Shown here: positions 31,890-42,426 of the stretch, piece after piece | Layout of the letters: each line of letters begins with the position of its first letter | How positions within the stretch are numbered: the stretch's first letter is position 1 | Source: an uncultured Roseovarius sp. | GTDB taxonomy: Bacteria > Pseudomonadota > Alphaproteobacteria > Rhodobacterales > Rhodobacteraceae | Reading direction: 5' to 3' | DNA length: 64,000 nt | NCBI RefSeq assembly: GCF_947259555.1 | Contig: NZ_CAMYMD010000025.1 | Span: forward strand, 1-64,000 | The notes under the pieces: generated by a model | The model's database searches: none | Told to the model about the DNA's origin: nothing | The model's input: only the letters and a program-made list of their open reading frames with translations | Made by a program: the position numbers and the translations under genes

Positions 31890-33305
31890 ATGGATATGTT
31901 TGATGAAATGCAGGGGCAAGAGGGGCACATTCGTGACCCCTACGCCACGTTCGACGCCTGGCTCAGCGAGGAGGACGCGACGCGATTGCGCGCCAAGAGC
32001 CGCGAGGCGGAAGATCTCTTTCGCCTCACCGGTATTACGTTCAACGTCTATGGTCGCTCGGAAGCCGAAGAACGTCTGATCCCTTTCGACATAATTCCAC
32101 GCATCATATCAGGACGTGAGTGGCAACGGCTGGAGCGTGGGATCGAACAGCGTGTGCGCGCAATCAACGCGTTTCTGCATGACATCTATCACCGTCAGGA
32201 AATCTTGCGCGCCGGGCGCGTTCCGCAAGAGATGATTTCGGGCAACGAGGCGTTCCTGCCGCAAATGATCGGGGTGATGCCTCCGGGCGGCGTCTATACC
32301 CATATCACCGGCATTGACCTGGTTCGTACGGGGCCGGATGACTTCTTTGTGCTCGAGGACAATGCGCGCACGCCATCGGGCGTCAGTTATATGCTGGAAA
32401 ACCGGGAAACGATGCTTCGGATGTTTCCCGAGTTGTTCAATGCCAACAGGGTGCGGCCTGTTTCGGATTATCCGCGCAACCTGCGCCGTTCGCTCGCGGC
32501 CTCCGCGCCGCCAGCCTGCGAGGGCACGCCGACCGTGGCTGTGCTGACGCCGGGCATGTACAATTCCGCCTATTACGAGCATGCGTTTCTCGCGGACAAG
32601 ATGGGCGTCGAACTGGTCGAGGGTCACGACTTGCGTATCGTGGATGGGCGCGTCGCGATGCGCACCACACGCGGGTATCAGCCGATCGACGTGCTGTATC
32701 GCCGGGTCGACGACGATTTCCTTGATCCGCTCAGCTTCAACCCGGAAAGCACACTTGGTGTGCCGGGCATCATGGACGTGTACCGGGCCGGCGGCATCAC
32801 CATAGCCAACGCGCCCGGTACCGGCATTTCGGACGACAAGGCGATCTACAGCTACATGCCGGAGATCGTAGAGTTCTATACTGGCGAGCGCCCGATTTTG
32901 CAGAATGTGCCAACTTGGCGCTGCAACGAAAAAGAGAGCCTAGACTACGTCCTGGCAAATCTATCAGAGCTGGTTGTCAAGGAAGTGCATGGCTCCGGCG
33001 GCTATGGAATGCTGATCGGGCCGGCTGCGAGCAAAAAGGAACTGAAATCATTCGAGCGTAAGCTGCGTGCACGGCCTGGCAATTATATTGCCCAGCCGAC
33101 GCTCAGCCTTTCGACCGTACCGGTCTTTACCAACAAGGGTCTGGCACCCCGGCATGTCGATCTGCGGCCCTTCGTCCTGATGTCGCCAGAGCGGATCAAT
33201 GTGACGCCCGGAGGGCTGACTCGGGTGGCCATGAAAAAGGGCTCGCTGGTGGTTAACTCGTCACAAGGCGGGGGCACCAAGGACACATGGGTGCTGGAGG
33301 ACTAG
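31890..33305 (+). CDS. Circularly permuted ATP-grasp enzyme (COG2308) of the Anbu cluster
   Basis: The 471-residue protein matches the CP_ATPgrasp family (former DUF404/DUF407). Visible landmarks are YNSAYYEHAFLADKMGVELVEG near residue 215, LYRRVDDDFLDP near 268, VVKEVHGSGGYGMLIGP near 363 and HVDLRPFVLM near 420. ATP-grasp enzymes ligate a carboxylate to an amine, so a peptide-type ligation is expected. Genes follow at 3-, 3- and 14-base gaps for an alpha-E protein, a transglutaminase and the Anbu peptidase. This set recurs in many bacteria and has been proposed as a tagging-and-proteolysis module. Confidence 0.88.
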   Translation: MDMFDEMQGQEGHIRDPYATFDAWLSEEDATRLRAKSREAEDLFRLTGITFNVYGRSEAEERLIPFDIIPRIISGREWQRLERGIEQRVRAINAFLHDIYHRQEILRAGRVPQEMISGNEAFLPQMIGVMPPGGVYTHITGIDLVRTGPDDFFVLEDNARTPSGVSYMLENRETMLRMFPELFNANRVRPVSDYPRNLRRSLAASAPPACEGTPTVAVLTPGMYNSAYYEHAFLADKMGVELVEGHDLRIVDGRVAMRTTRGYQPIDVLYRRVDDDFLDPLSFNPESTLGVPGIMDVYRAGGITIANAPGTGISDDKAIYSYMPEIVEFYTGERPILQNVPTWRCNEKESLDYVLANLSELVVKEVHGSGGYGMLIGPAASKKELKSFERKLRARPGNYIAQPTLSLSTVPVFTNKGLAPRHVDLRPFVLMSPERINVTPGGLTRVAMKKGSLVVNSSQGGGTKDTWVLED

Positions 33306-33308
33306 GCG

Positions 33309-34250
33309 ATGCTGGGAAAAACCGCCGGAGGGCTTTTTTGGATGGCGCGCCTGCTGGAACGCGCCGAAAACACCGCCCGCATGATCGAGACCGGACAGCG
33401 CATTGCGCTGACCCGCGCAGGCAGTGGTGCAGATGACTGGCTATCGGTTCTTCAGGCCGCAGCGGTATCGCAGGGATATCAGGAAAAACATGGCGAAGTT
33501 GTGCCAGAACAGGCAATTGACTGGATGCTGCGCGACCCCGACAATCCCGCGTCGGTAATGGCTGTCGTGGCGCAGGCACGCGCCAACGCGCGCTTGGTGC
33601 GCACGGCCCTCACGCACGAAGCATGGGAGGCGGTCAACTCTTTCTGGATGCTGCTAAGGGACGCACTCGCGCGCAAGATCCCAATCCGCGACTTGCCCAA
33701 GGTTCTGTCTCTTATCCGGGAGCGGAATGCACTGACGCGCGGCGCGATCCTCGGTACGATGCTCCGTAACGAGATCTATGATTTCATTCGGATCGGCACA
33801 TTCATCGAACGTGCCGACAACACGGCCCGCATTCTCGATGTAAAATACTATGTCCTTCTGCCGTCGGCAGCAGCGGTGGGATCGCGGCTCGATAACGTGC
33901 AATGGGACACAATCTTGCGCTCTGTCAGCGCCGAAGGCGGATATCGCATGGCCGTCGGTCCGGACGTGACGCCGATGGGCATTGCACAATTCCTCATCCT
34001 CGACAAACGCATGCCTCGGAGCCTAAATTTCTGTTGTGCGAAACTGCGTGACAACCTCAATTACCTTGCCTCCGATTACGACCTGCGCCTGCCTTGTCAT
34101 CAGCTCGCCGATACGCTCTGCCGCCGATTCATGAGCCATGACGTCACTGCAATCTTCGATTATGGTTTGCACGAATATGTTCAGGAAGTTCTGGGGCATC
34201 TTTCAGGCCTCAGCCACCAGGTCGAAATCGACTACAGGTTTTACGGATAG
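33309..34250 (+). CDS. Alpha-E domain protein (DUF403, COG2307)
   Basis: A 313-residue, mostly helical protein starting MLGKTAGGLFWMARLLERAE. This N-terminal (FWMARYLERAE-like) motif is diagnostic of the alpha-E family. A second similar element is near residue 155 (FIRIGTFIERADNTARILD). No catalytic role is established for the family. It nearly always follows the permuted ATP-grasp gene, as here, and the two may form a complex. Confidence 0.88.
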   Translation: MLGKTAGGLFWMARLLERAENTARMIETGQRIALTRAGSGADDWLSVLQAAAVSQGYQEKHGEVVPEQAIDWMLRDPDNPASVMAVVAQARANARLVRTALTHEAWEAVNSFWMLLRDALARKIPIRDLPKVLSLIRERNALTRGAILGTMLRNEIYDFIRIGTFIERADNTARILDVKYYVLLPSAAAVGSRLDNVQWDTILRSVSAEGGYRMAVGPDVTPMGIAQFLILDKRMPRSLNFCCAKLRDNLNYLASDYDLRLPCHQLADTLCRRFMSHDVTAIFDYGLHEYVQEVLGHLSGLSHQVEIDYRFYG

Positions 34251-34253
34251 CCC

Positions 34254-35054
34254 ATGCGTCTCGCAATTAATCATACCACACGCTATCGCTACACCGCGCC
34301 AGTGCCTTATGGTGTTCAACAGATCAGGCTCTATCCCAAGCCGACACGCGCACAAACCGTGGTTGACTGGTCGATCACCGTGAAAGGGGCGACGAAGCAG
34401 GTTGAGTTCGACGACCATCACCGCAATCATGTGATGTTGTTCAGCTTCGATCCGGATGTGACCGAATTGGTGGTCCATTCGCAAGGTTTGGTAGACATGG
34501 CGGATACTGCTGGCATTGTCGGGCCACACGAGGGGCTGACACCACTCTGGCTGTTTCTGTCCTCCACGGGTCATACCAAGGCGGGCAAAGGATGCCGCGA
34601 AATTCTGCGTCGGATCGCAGGTGGCACTGATCTTGAGCGCCTTCATGACCTCTCATCGCAGATCCACGGCGCAATCGCGTATGAGACCGGCAAATCCGAG
34701 ATCGCCTGGACGGCCGAAGACGCGCTCGCGGCCGGGCATGGCGTTTGTCAGGACCATGCACATGTCTTTATTGCCTGCGCACGCGCGATGGGTCTTCCGG
34801 CGCGCTATGTTTCGGGCTATTTGCGCATGGATGGACAAGACGAGCAAAGCGCGACCCATGCTTGGGCCGAGGCGCATGTGGACAACATTGGCTGGGTGGG
34901 GTTCGATGTGTCAAACGCGATATCACCGGACATGCGCTATGTGCGTGTGGCAACCGGCCTTGACTATACCGAGGCCGCACCCGTCGCCGGACACCGCTAC
35001 GGAATGGCCGACGAAGACATGGACGTGACGCTGCGCGTGACGCAGCAGCAGTGA
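34254..35054 (+). CDS. Transglutaminase-family cysteine peptidase/amidase
   Basis: The 266-residue protein has an N-terminal beta domain typical of COG1305 proteins and a transglutaminase core. The catalytic triad is Cys165 (GHGVCQDHAH), His202 (SATHAWAEAHV) and Asp218 (WVGFDVSN). No signal peptide is present, so action is cytoplasmic. In Anbu clusters it could cleave or cross-link the product of the ATP-grasp ligase. Its substrate is unknown. Confidence 0.9.
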   Translation: MRLAINHTTRYRYTAPVPYGVQQIRLYPKPTRAQTVVDWSITVKGATKQVEFDDHHRNHVMLFSFDPDVTELVVHSQGLVDMADTAGIVGPHEGLTPLWLFLSSTGHTKAGKGCREILRRIAGGTDLERLHDLSSQIHGAIAYETGKSEIAWTAEDALAAGHGVCQDHAHVFIACARAMGLPARYVSGYLRMDGQDEQSATHAWAEAHVDNIGWVGFDVSNAISPDMRYVRVATGLDYTEAAPVAGHRYGMADEDMDVTLRVTQQQ

Positions 35055-35068
35055 CAGAGGATTGAGCG

Positions 35069-35800
35069 GTGACCTATTGCGTGGGCCTGTGCCTGGATCG
35101 TGGCATCGTATTCATGTCCGATACTCGCACCAATGCTGGCTTGGACAATATATCGACATTTCGCAAGATGCACAGATGGGAAGCCCCCGGAGAGCGGGCG
35201 CTGGTCCTGCTCAGCGCAGGCAATCTTGCAACCACACAAGCGGTGGTCAGCCTGCTGGAAGAGCGCACCAAGGCGCATGATGAGCGCGACCCGACCATTC
35301 TGTCCGTGCCGTCGATGTTTCAGGCCGCGCGGCTCGTTGCAGGCACCTTGCGGGACGTGATCGAGACACATGCCAGCACAGGACAGCGCGCCGACAGTTC
35401 TTTTCACGCCACGATCATTCTGGGCGGCCAGATCAACGGCGGCCCGCCCCGCCTGTTTCTGATCTATCCAGAGGGCAATTTCATCGAGTCGAGCAACGAG
35501 ACCCCCTTTTTCCAGATCGGAGAGACAAAATACGGTCGTCCCATTCTCGTGCGCGCGTTTGAGGCCGGCATGAGCTTTGCCGATGCGATGAAGCTCTTGC
35601 TTGTAAGCTTCGACTCGACGATCAAGGCCAACCTTTCGGTCGGTCTGCCGCTCGATATGTGTCTCTATGAGGCCGACTCGCTCACACTTTCCGACATTCA
35701 GAGGATCGAGGCGGACGATCCGTATTTTCGCACCATTTCCGACGGGTGGGGCGATGCGCTCAAACGTGCATTCGAGAGCTTGCCGAATCCCGAAATCTGA
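35069..35800 (+). CDS. Anbu, proteasome-like peptidase (COG3484)
   Basis: A 243-residue Ntn-hydrolase fold protein that starts with GTG and reads M-TYCVGLCLDRGIVFMSD. After loss of Met1, Thr2 would be the N-terminal nucleophile. SDTRTNAGLDNISTF matches Anbu and holds the Asp of the active site. Anbu assembles as a helical or ring oligomer distinct from HslV and the 20S proteasome. It is the last gene of the four-gene cluster and converges on the HyuAB gene with a 12-base gap. Confidence 0.9.
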   Translation: MTYCVGLCLDRGIVFMSDTRTNAGLDNISTFRKMHRWEAPGERALVLLSAGNLATTQAVVSLLEERTKAHDERDPTILSVPSMFQAARLVAGTLRDVIETHASTGQRADSSFHATIILGGQINGGPPRLFLIYPEGNFIESSNETPFFQIGETKYGRPILVRAFEAGMSFADAMKLLLVSFDSTIKANLSVGLPLDMCLYEADSLTLSDIQRIEADDPYFRTISDGWGDALKRAFESLPNPEI

Positions 35801-35812
35801 CGGGTCATAGTA

Positions 35813-38800
35813 TCATGCCTCCCCGAAACCTCCGGCCGTCGGGGTGATGACAGTCACTGCCTCACCGGCCTCCAGCACCGTCTGATCGCAAGCTTCAAGA
35901 GTCTCTATTTCACCGGAAAGCCGCCGAATTTCGGTCCGGCCAACCTGGCCGGCACCACCGCCATTTGCTCCTTGGGGCGCGCTCGCCCTATGCGACGAGA
36001 GCATCGCGCAATCCATACGGTCAAGGAAACGCAAGGTGCGTCGCGTACCATCCCCCGCCGATACCTTTCCCACGCCACCAGATCCTGTGCGCAAGGCGAA
36101 GTCTTCCAGCAGAACGGGAAAGCGCAGCTCAAGGATTTCAGGATCGGTCAGCCTGGAGTTGGTCATGTGAACATGCACGCCAGATGTACCCGGAAAAATG
36201 TGTCCGTCATTGAAGCACCCGGCGGGCGAGCCTGAACAGATCGTCTCGTAGTACTGGAACCGGTCATTGCCGAAAGTGAGATTGTTCATCGTGCCCTGGC
36301 TGTTGGCCATTGCGCCCATCGCACCGAACAGCGCGTTCGTCACATGCTGCGAGGTTTCCACGTTGCCCGCAACGACCGCCGCCGGATAGCGCGGCGCTAG
36401 CATCGATCCGTCAGGAACGATGATACGGATCGGCCGCAGGCAACCCGCATTCATCGGAATTGGCGCCTCGACCATCACGCGGAAGACATAAAGCACGGCG
36501 GCGCGGGTCACCGGCTCGGGCGCGTTGAAATTGTTGGGCTGCACATCTGATGTGCCGGTGAAATCGACCGTCGCCTCACGGGCCGCTCGATCGACCGAGA
36601 TCTTGACCCGGATAACCTGACCGGTGTCTGTCGTATACTCATACTCGCCATCAGACAGCTTTTCCAGCACCCGCGCCACGGCCTCGGCGGCGTTGTCCTG
36701 TACATGCGCCATATACGCCTGCACCACATCGAGGCCGAAGTTAGCCACCATCTTTCGCAATTCGTTTATACCGCGCGCATTGGCTGCGATCTGCGCCTTG
36801 AGATCGGCCACGTTCATGTCGGGGTTGCGGCAGGGGTAGGGGTGATCGTTCAACAGCGTGCGCAGCGCGTCCTCGCGGAACTCACCTCGTGACACCAGCC
36901 GGAAATTGTCGATCAGCACGCCCTCTTCGTCCACAGTCGTGGCGAGCGGCGTCATCGAGCCGGGGGCCGTGCCGCCCACATCGGCATGGTGTCCGCGCGA
37001 AGCAACCCAGAAGAGGATCGTCTTCTCGTCAGCGTCGAAAACCGGCGTGACCACTGTAATGTCGGGCAGATGCGTGCCGCCATTATAGGGCGCGTTGAGG
37101 GCAAAGACATCGCCGGGGTGAATGTCGCCTGCATTGAGACGGATCACCGTCTCGACGCTGCGATCCATCGAGCCCAGATGCACCGGCATATGCGGGGCAT
37201 TGGCCACCAACGCGCCGTCGGCGTCAAACACGGCGCAGGAGAAATCGAGCCGCTCTTTGATATTGACCGATTGCGCAGTGTTCTGGAGGGTGACGCCCAT
37301 CTGCTCCGCAATCGACATGAAGAGGTTGTTGAACACCTCGAGCAGGATCGGATCGGCCTCTGTGGTTCCGATCGCCATATCACGGGCGGCTTTCTCAAAC
37401 CGGGTTAGCACAACGTGATCGAGAGCGGTGATCTCTGCCCGCCAACCCGGCTCTATCACGATGGTCTGATTGTCCTCGATAATCAGCGCTGGACCCCTCA
37501 CGCTGTTACCGGGTGCGAGGGCCGCACGACGGAAAACGTCCGCGTCGACCCAGTTACTGCCCGTGAACAACCGCGTGCGCGAATCCGCAGTGGCCTCTGC
37601 ATCATGACGCTCTGCCTCTGCCTCGGGCGCCTCGGCCGCGGCGATATCCACAGCCTCTACCTCAGCGCTGTCGATGATCACTGTCTTGTCCGGCGTCGTG
37701 AACCCGAACTGCGCAAGGTGGGCGGCCTCAAAATCGGCGCGGGCCTGTTCAGGCGTCTCGTAAATGACGGGCAGTGCGGTATCGGTGCCATCATAGCGCA
37801 GATGCAAACGCGGGCGCGTGTTAGCCTTGTCCACACCCTGCGCCGTCATTTCCTCTATGACCTGTGCGGTAAGCTCGTCCATCACCGCGACAATCGACGT
37901 GCCGCTGTCTTCATCGAGCGGCTCGACGACCATCTGCTGCCGCGAGGCGCTGACCCGCGCGAGGCCGATCCCGTAGGCGGACAGGAGCCCCGACAGCGGG
38001 TGGATCAGAACCTTTTCCATGCCGAGCGCATCGGCCACGAGGCACGCGTGCTGACCGCCCGCGCCGCCAAAGGAATTGAGCAGGTAACGCGTCACGTCAT
38101 AGCCGCGCTGCACCGAGATTTTCTTGATCGCGTTTGCCATGTTCTCCACGGCGATGCGCACAAAGCCCTCGGCCACCTCCTCGGGCGACTTGCCCTCGCC
38201 CGCCTCAGCCGCGATCTCGGCAAAGCGCGTCGCGACAGTATCGCGATCCAGCGTTTGATCCTGTTCCGGCCCAAAAATGGCCGGAAAGAAATCGGGGTTT
38301 AGTTTCCCCAGCATCACATTGGCATCCGTCACGGTGAGCGGCCCACCATTGCGGTAACAGGCCGGGCCAGGGTGCGCGCCGGCGCTATCGGGCCCGACAC
38401 GAAAGCGGCCCGGCTCGGCATGCAGAACCGAGCCACCGCCGGCCGCCACCGTATGCACCCGCATCATCGGCGCGCGGATGCGCACGCCCGCCACCTCGGT
38501 GTCGAAAGCGCGCTCATAATCCTCGGCATAATGCGCCACATCAGTCGACGTGCCGCCCATATCGAAACCAATCACTTTGTCGAATCCGGCAAGCGCGCCG
38601 GTCTGGGCCATGCCGACAACGCCACCTGCCGGGCCAGACAGAATCGCATCTTTACCCTGAAACCGTTCGGCAGCGGTAAGGCCACCCGAGGACATCATGA
38701 ATTGCAGGGTCGGGCCCGCCTCTGCCGGCGGTGTCGCGCCAAGCGCGTCAGCCACACGCGACACATAGCGCCGCAGGATTGGCGAAAGATAGGCATCAAC

Positions 38801-39418
38801 GACTGTGGTATCACCGCGCCCCACCAGCTTTATCAGCGGCGAGACCTCGTGGCTCACCGAGACCTGATCAAATCCCGCCTCGCGCACGGCTCTCGCCATC
38901 TGCAACTCATGATCTGGGTTTTTCCAAGAATGCATAAAAACGATAGCCGCAGCGTCGATTCCGGCGAGACGAGCCTCGGACAGGTCTTCGGCAATTGCCT
39001 CCAGATCCAGAAGCATCTCTACACTTCCGTCAGCGCAGATCCTTTCGGGGACCTCGATAACGCGGGAATAGAGCTGTTCTGGCAGGATAATCTCTTTGGC
39101 AAAAATGTCGGGACGTGCTTGGTAGGCGATACGAAGCGCATCTCGAAAACCCTTGGTGATCAAAAGGACGGTCGCATCGCCTTTGCGCTCCAGTAATGCG
39201 TTGGTGGCGACGGTCGTGCCCATGCGCACCTTGCCAATACGCGACGCATCAATCTCCCCGCCCAAAAGGCGCCTGACCCCCTCTATGGCAGCATCGTCAT
39301 AGGCATCGGGATTCTCGGACAAGAGTTTGAGCGGTTTCAATGCACCATCGGGAGCACGACCGATAATGTCGGTGAATGTTCCACCCCGATCGACCCAGAA
39401 ATCCCAGATGTTGCTCAT
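35813..39418 (-). CDS. Fused HyuA-HyuB hydantoinase/5-oxoprolinase family enzyme
   Basis: A 1201-residue protein that joins HyuA (residues 1 to about 660; [18 protein letters not shown] at the start, [14 protein letters not shown] near 285) and HyuB (from about 690; [20 protein letters not shown]). It resembles ATP-dependent 5-oxoprolinase, which opens 5-oxoproline to glutamate. The family also contains hydantoinases and acetone carboxylase-like members. The divergent TRAP transporter suggests it acts on an imported cyclic amide or imide acid. Which ring it opens cannot be told from sequence alone. Confidence 0.9.
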   Translation of the reverse strand: MSNIWDFWVDRGGTFTDIIGRAPDGALKPLKLLSENPDAYDDAAIEGVRRLLGGEIDASRIGKVRMGTTVATNALLERKGDATVLLITKGFRDALRIAYQARPDIFAKEIILPEQLYSRVIEVPERICADGSVEMLLDLEAIAEDLSEARLAGIDAAAIVFMHSWKNPDHELQMARAVREAGFDQVSVSHEVSPLIKLVGRGDTTVVDAYLSPILRRYVSRVADALGATPPAEAGPTLQFMMSSGGLTAAERFQGKDAILSGPAGGVVGMAQTGALAGFDKVIGFDMGGTSTDVAHYAEDYERAFDTEVAGVRIRAPMMRVHTVAAGGGSVLHAEPGRFRVGPDSAGAHPGPACYRNGGPLTVTDANVMLGKLNPDFFPAIFGPEQDQTLDRDTVATRFAEIAAEAGEGKSPEEVAEGFVRIAVENMANAIKKISVQRGYDVTRYLLNSFGGAGGQHACLVADALGMEKVLIHPLSGLLSAYGIGLARVSASRQQMVVEPLDEDSGTSIVAVMDELTAQVIEEMTAQGVDKANTRPRLHLRYDGTDTALPVIYETPEQARADFEAAHLAQFGFTTPDKTVIIDSAEVEAVDIAAAEAPEAEAERHDAEATADSRTRLFTGSNWVDADVFRRAALAPGNSVRGPALIIEDNQTIVIEPGWRAEITALDHVVLTRFEKAARDMAIGTTEADPILLEVFNNLFMSIAEQMGVTLQNTAQSVNIKERLDFSCAVFDADGALVANAPHMPVHLGSMDRSVETVIRLNAGDIHPGDVFALNAPYNGGTHLPDITVVTPVFDADEKTILFWVASRGHHADVGGTAPGSMTPLATTVDEEGVLIDNFRLVSRGEFREDALRTLLNDHPYPCRNPDMNVADLKAQIAANARGINELRKMVANFGLDVVQAYMAHVQDNAAEAVARVLEKLSDGEYEYTTDTGQVIRVKISVDRAAREATVDFTGTSDVQPNNFNAPEPVTRAAVLYVFRVMVEAPIPMNAGCLRPIRIIVPDGSMLAPRYPAAVVAGNVETSQHVTNALFGAMGAMANSQGTMNNLTFGNDRFQYYETICSGSPAGCFNDGHIFPGTSGVHVHMTNSRLTDPEILELRFPVLLEDFALRTGSGGVGKVSAGDGTRRTLRFLDRMDCAMLSSHRASAPQGANGGGAGQVGRTEIRRLSGEIETLEACDQTVLEAGEAVTVITPTAGGFGEA

Positions 39419-39454
39419 GCCGCCCTATCTCCGCTTCGCTTCATTTACATTTTG

Positions 39455-39480
39455 TTGACAAATTATAATTGATCCGTCAA
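39455..39480. promoter_or_regulatory. Inverted repeat in the hyu-dctP divergent region
   Basis: TTGAC-N16-GTCAA flanks a palindromic AATTATAATT core (39461-39470) containing TATAAT on both strands. The 118-base gap must serve both the leftward HyuAB gene and the rightward TRAP operon. The MarR-type regulator at 42396 is a candidate ligand-responsive binder. Confidence 0.4.
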
Positions 39481-39536
39481 GCTTTCCTTGAGCCGGGGCA
39501 ACACCGGTCGAAACTTGCTCAACCAGGGAGACGATC

Positions 39537-40511
39537 ATGAAACACTTAATTACACTTGCGTTGTCGGGGACTTTCGCCTTTGGCATCGGCACGGCACAGG
39601 CGCAAACCACTTGGGATATGCCCACGCCTTACGGCGACTCGGTCTTTCACACTCAGAATATCATGCAGTTCGCCGATGACGTGGATAAAGCGACCGACGG
39701 TGACTTGACGATTACCGTCCATTCCGCCGGCTCGCTCTATGCACATCCGGAGATCCGTGATTCCGTACGCCGGGGCCTTGCCCCAATCGGCGAGATCCTT
39801 ATGTCCCAGCTTGCCAATGAAGACGCCGTCTTCGGTGTCGACTCGGTTCCATTTCTGGCCGCGAGCTATGACGATGCCAAGAAACTTTGGGATGCCTCAC
39901 GCGTCGAGATCAGCGCCAAATTGGCCGAGCAGGGGCTGACGTTGCTTTTTGCCGTGCCTTGGCCGGGCCAGAGCCTTTATCTGACGGAAGAAGTCACATC
40001 CATAGATCAGATGCAGGGAGTCAGTTTTAGGGCCTACAATACCGCGACAGAGCGCCTCGCTCAGTTGATGGGCGCAGTGCCGACCACGGTTGAAGCGGGT
40101 GACATTCCGACTGCCTTTTCCACATCGCGCGTCGAGGCGATGATCACCTCGCCCTCGACCGGTGTCTCATCTCAGGCATGGGATTTTGTGAGCCACTACA
40201 TCGACACCCAGGCATGGCTACCCAAGAACATGGTTTTTGTGAACACGCGCGCTTTCGAGGCCCTGCCCGAAGATCAGCAGCAGGCGATTTTCGAAGCGTC
40301 GGCCACTGCCGAGGCGAGAGGTTGGCAAATGTCCATGGAAGAAACTGACGAGAAGATCGCGACTCTAAAGGAAAATGGCATGCAAGTGTCTGCACCATCC
40401 GCAGAGCTGGCCAGCCAGTTGCGCGAAATCGGCGCAACCATGACAAAAGAGTGGGAGGCCAGCGCCGGTGACGCGGGGCAAGCCATCCTGTCAGCCTATA
40501 ACGCACGCTGA
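39537..40511 (+). CDS. TRAP transporter solute-binding protein (DctP family)
   Basis: The 324-residue protein has a signal peptide (MKHLITLALSGTFAFGIGTAQA) and DctP features: MPTPYGDSVFHTQNIMQFAD at the mature start, and VSFRAYNTATERLAQLMGA near residue 165 with the conserved Arg that binds a ligand carboxylate. It feeds the DctQ-DctM permease downstream. The divergent oxoprolinase-type enzyme suggests a pyroglutamate- or hydantoin-like ligand. Confidence 0.92.
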   Translation: MKHLITLALSGTFAFGIGTAQAQTTWDMPTPYGDSVFHTQNIMQFADDVDKATDGDLTITVHSAGSLYAHPEIRDSVRRGLAPIGEILMSQLANEDAVFGVDSVPFLAASYDDAKKLWDASRVEISAKLAEQGLTLLFAVPWPGQSLYLTEEVTSIDQMQGVSFRAYNTATERLAQLMGAVPTTVEAGDIPTAFSTSRVEAMITSPSTGVSSQAWDFVSHYIDTQAWLPKNMVFVNTRAFEALPEDQQQAIFEASATAEARGWQMSMEETDEKIATLKENGMQVSAPSAELASQLREIGATMTKEWEASAGDAGQAILSAYNAR

Positions 40512-40520
40512 CCGGTCTGG

Positions 40521-40541
40521 CGCGGGAGCAATCCTCCCGCG
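40521..40541 (+). terminator. Intercistronic hairpin between dctP and dctQ
   Basis: CGCGGGAG and CTCCCGCG form a perfect 8-bp stem with a 5-base loop, ten bases after the binding-protein stop. No T-run follows. It is probably a stability or attenuation element that favours binding-protein expression. Confidence 0.55.
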
Positions 40542-40571
40542 TCGCCATCTTCGTTCCAAGGGAGACCGCCA

Positions 40572-41132
40572 ATGCTGCGCAGGCTGCTCGACCGCCTTTA
40601 CGCTGCGGGGTTCATCCTGGCCGCATTGGCGCTCGTCATGATCGCGTTGCTTGTCTTGGTGCAGGTAATGGGCAGGGTGATTGACAAAACGATGCTGATA
40701 TTTGGTCAAGAGCCCGTCGGCATCGCGATAACGTCGCTTTCGGAGTTTGGCGGATTTCTGTTTGTCGGATCGGTCTTTCTTGCGCTCGCGGGAACGTTGA
40801 AATCAGGCGGGCACGTGCGCGTGACGATCCTCGTGCACGCGGTGTCTCCGGCGCTGCGACGCTTGCTGGCCGTTATAATACTCCTGCTCGCGCTCTTCCT
40901 TTGCACGTTCGCCCTTTACAGCGCCGCAGTTCAGGCTTGGGACTCGTGGACTTTCAACGCCGTTTCTTTCGGCATGGCCAAGTTTCCTCTGTGGATACCT
41001 CAATGTGTCATGATGCTGGGTTTGGCTCTGCTTTGGGTCGCGCTCACGGATGAACTGATCACAGTGCTACGCGGACGAGATCCGGCATTTGCACAGGTGG
41101 AAGCCGATAAGGAGGCCCAAAATGGGCATTGA
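40572..41132 (+). CDS. TRAP transporter small permease (DctQ family)
   Basis: The 186-residue protein has four predicted helices with the DctQ order. It starts at the ATG at 40572 (MLRRLLDRLYAAGFILAALAL), and SEFGGFLFVGSVFLALAGTL is near residue 56, followed by HVRVTI. It ends 11 bases inside the dctM gene, so the two permeases are translationally coupled. Confidence 0.9.
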   Translation: MLRRLLDRLYAAGFILAALALVMIALLVLVQVMGRVIDKTMLIFGQEPVGIAITSLSEFGGFLFVGSVFLALAGTLKSGGHVRVTILVHAVSPALRRLLAVIILLLALFLCTFALYSAAVQAWDSWTFNAVSFGMAKFPLWIPQCVMMLGLALLWVALTDELITVLRGRDPAFAQVEADKEAQNGH

Positions 41133-42426
41133 ACTTCTTTCACTGATCCTCGTGGTCGTGCTGTTCGGTGTTCTGGCGCTTGGCCTCTGGGTTGGCTTCG
41201 CATTGATCGCAGTCGGCCTTGTGGCGATGCTGCTGGCAAGCACCGCACCGGTCGAGTTGGTCTTTGGCACCAAGGTCTGGGGCGCGCTGAACATATGGGA
41301 TTTAACGGCGCTTCCGATGTTCATATGGATGGGCGAGATCCTTTTTCGCTCCCGGCTCTCGTCCGACATGTTTTCGGGCCTCGCGCCCTTGACCGGGCGT
41401 CTCCCCGGGAGACTCTTGCACGCCAATATCTTTGGCTGCGCGCTCTTCGCGGCCGTCTCGGGGTCTTCTGCGGCCACGACAGCCACCGTCGGGCGCATGT
41501 CGGTGCCGGAATTGACCAAGCGCGGCTACGACGCCCGGATGATAATCGGCACACTCGCAGGATCGGGTACGTTCGGTTTTCTCATTCCACCATCCATCAT
41601 CCTGATCGTCTACGGTGCCGCGACCGAGCAAAGCATCGCCCGGCTTTTTCTGGCCGGGATCGGGCCGGGACTGCTCCTGGCGGTGCTCTTTTCCGGCTAC
41701 ACGATGATCTGGGCTCTTTGGCATAGAGATAGGATGCCCGCGAGGGAACCGCAGACAACATGGAGCGACAAGTTACGTGCCATGGTCCTTCTGGGGCCGA
41801 CAATTCTACTGATTATCGCTGTTATAGGCTCTATTTATGCCGGACTCGCCTCACCCACCGAGGCTGCTGTCGTCGGTGTTCTCGGCGCGCTCATTCTGTC
41901 GGGGCTCGGCGGATCATTGAACCGAGAAAGCACTTGGGGCGCTCTGAGGGGGGCCACGATCACAACTTGCATGATCTCTTTCATTCTCGCCGGAGCGGCC
42001 TTTTTGACTGTAGCCATGGGCTATACCGGCATCCCTCGCGCGCTAGCGGCCTGGATCGGAGAACAAGGGTATTCAGCCAACTTGCTCTTGGCTGCTCTTG
42101 TCGTGTTCTTCATCGTGCTGGGCATGTTTCTTGATGGAATTTCCATCGTCGTACTCACCACGTCTGTTATCCTACCAATGGTACTTTCCGCGGGAATAGA
42201 TCCGATCTGGTTCGGCATCTTCCTCGTTCTGGTTGTTGAGATGAGCCAGATCACGCCACCCGTGGGATTTAACCTGTTCGTGCTTCAATCCATCACCGGG
42301 CGCAACATTTTCGAGATCGCGCGATATGCGTTTCCCTTTTTCCTGCTCCTTGTGCTGGCCACTGCCATTCTGACCCTGTTTCCGGAGATTGCCCTATGGA
42401 TCCCTCAAACAATGCTGGCGCGTTAG
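41122..42426 (+). CDS. TRAP transporter large permease (DctM family)
   Basis: The ATG at 41122 is chosen because GGAGG lies seven bases upstream. The 434-residue product has about 12 helices and the DctM motifs ALFAAVSGSSAATTATVG near residue 112, GTLAGSGTFGFLIPPSIIL near 145 and FLDGISIVVLTTSVILPM near 337. It makes the ion-coupled channel of the transporter. The end overlaps the MarR-type gene by 31 bases. Confidence 0.92.
   Translation: MGIELLSLILVVVLFGVLALGLWVGFALIAVGLVAMLLASTAPVELVFGTKVWGALNIWDLTALPMFIWMGEILFRSRLSSDMFSGLAPLTGRLPGRLLHANIFGCALFAAVSGSSAATTATVGRMSVPELTKRGYDARMIIGTLAGSGTFGFLIPPSIILIVYGAATEQSIARLFLAGIGPGLLLAVLFSGYTMIWALWHRDRMPAREPQTTWSDKLRAMVLLGPTILLIIAVIGSIYAGLASPTEAAVVGVLGALILSGLGGSLNRESTWGALRGATITTCMISFILAGAAFLTVAMGYTGIPRALAAWIGEQGYSANLLLAALVVFFIVLGMFLDGISIVVLTTSVILPMVLSAGIDPIWFGIFLVLVVEMSQITPPVGFNLFVLQSITGRNIFEIARYAFPFFLLLVLATAILTLFPEIALWIPQTMLAR

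Noticed and set aside
39455-39480. TTGAC...GTCAA read as an FNR-type box
   Set aside because: The spacer is 16 bases rather than four, so it cannot be a standard FNR/CRP site; kept only as a generic inverted repeat.
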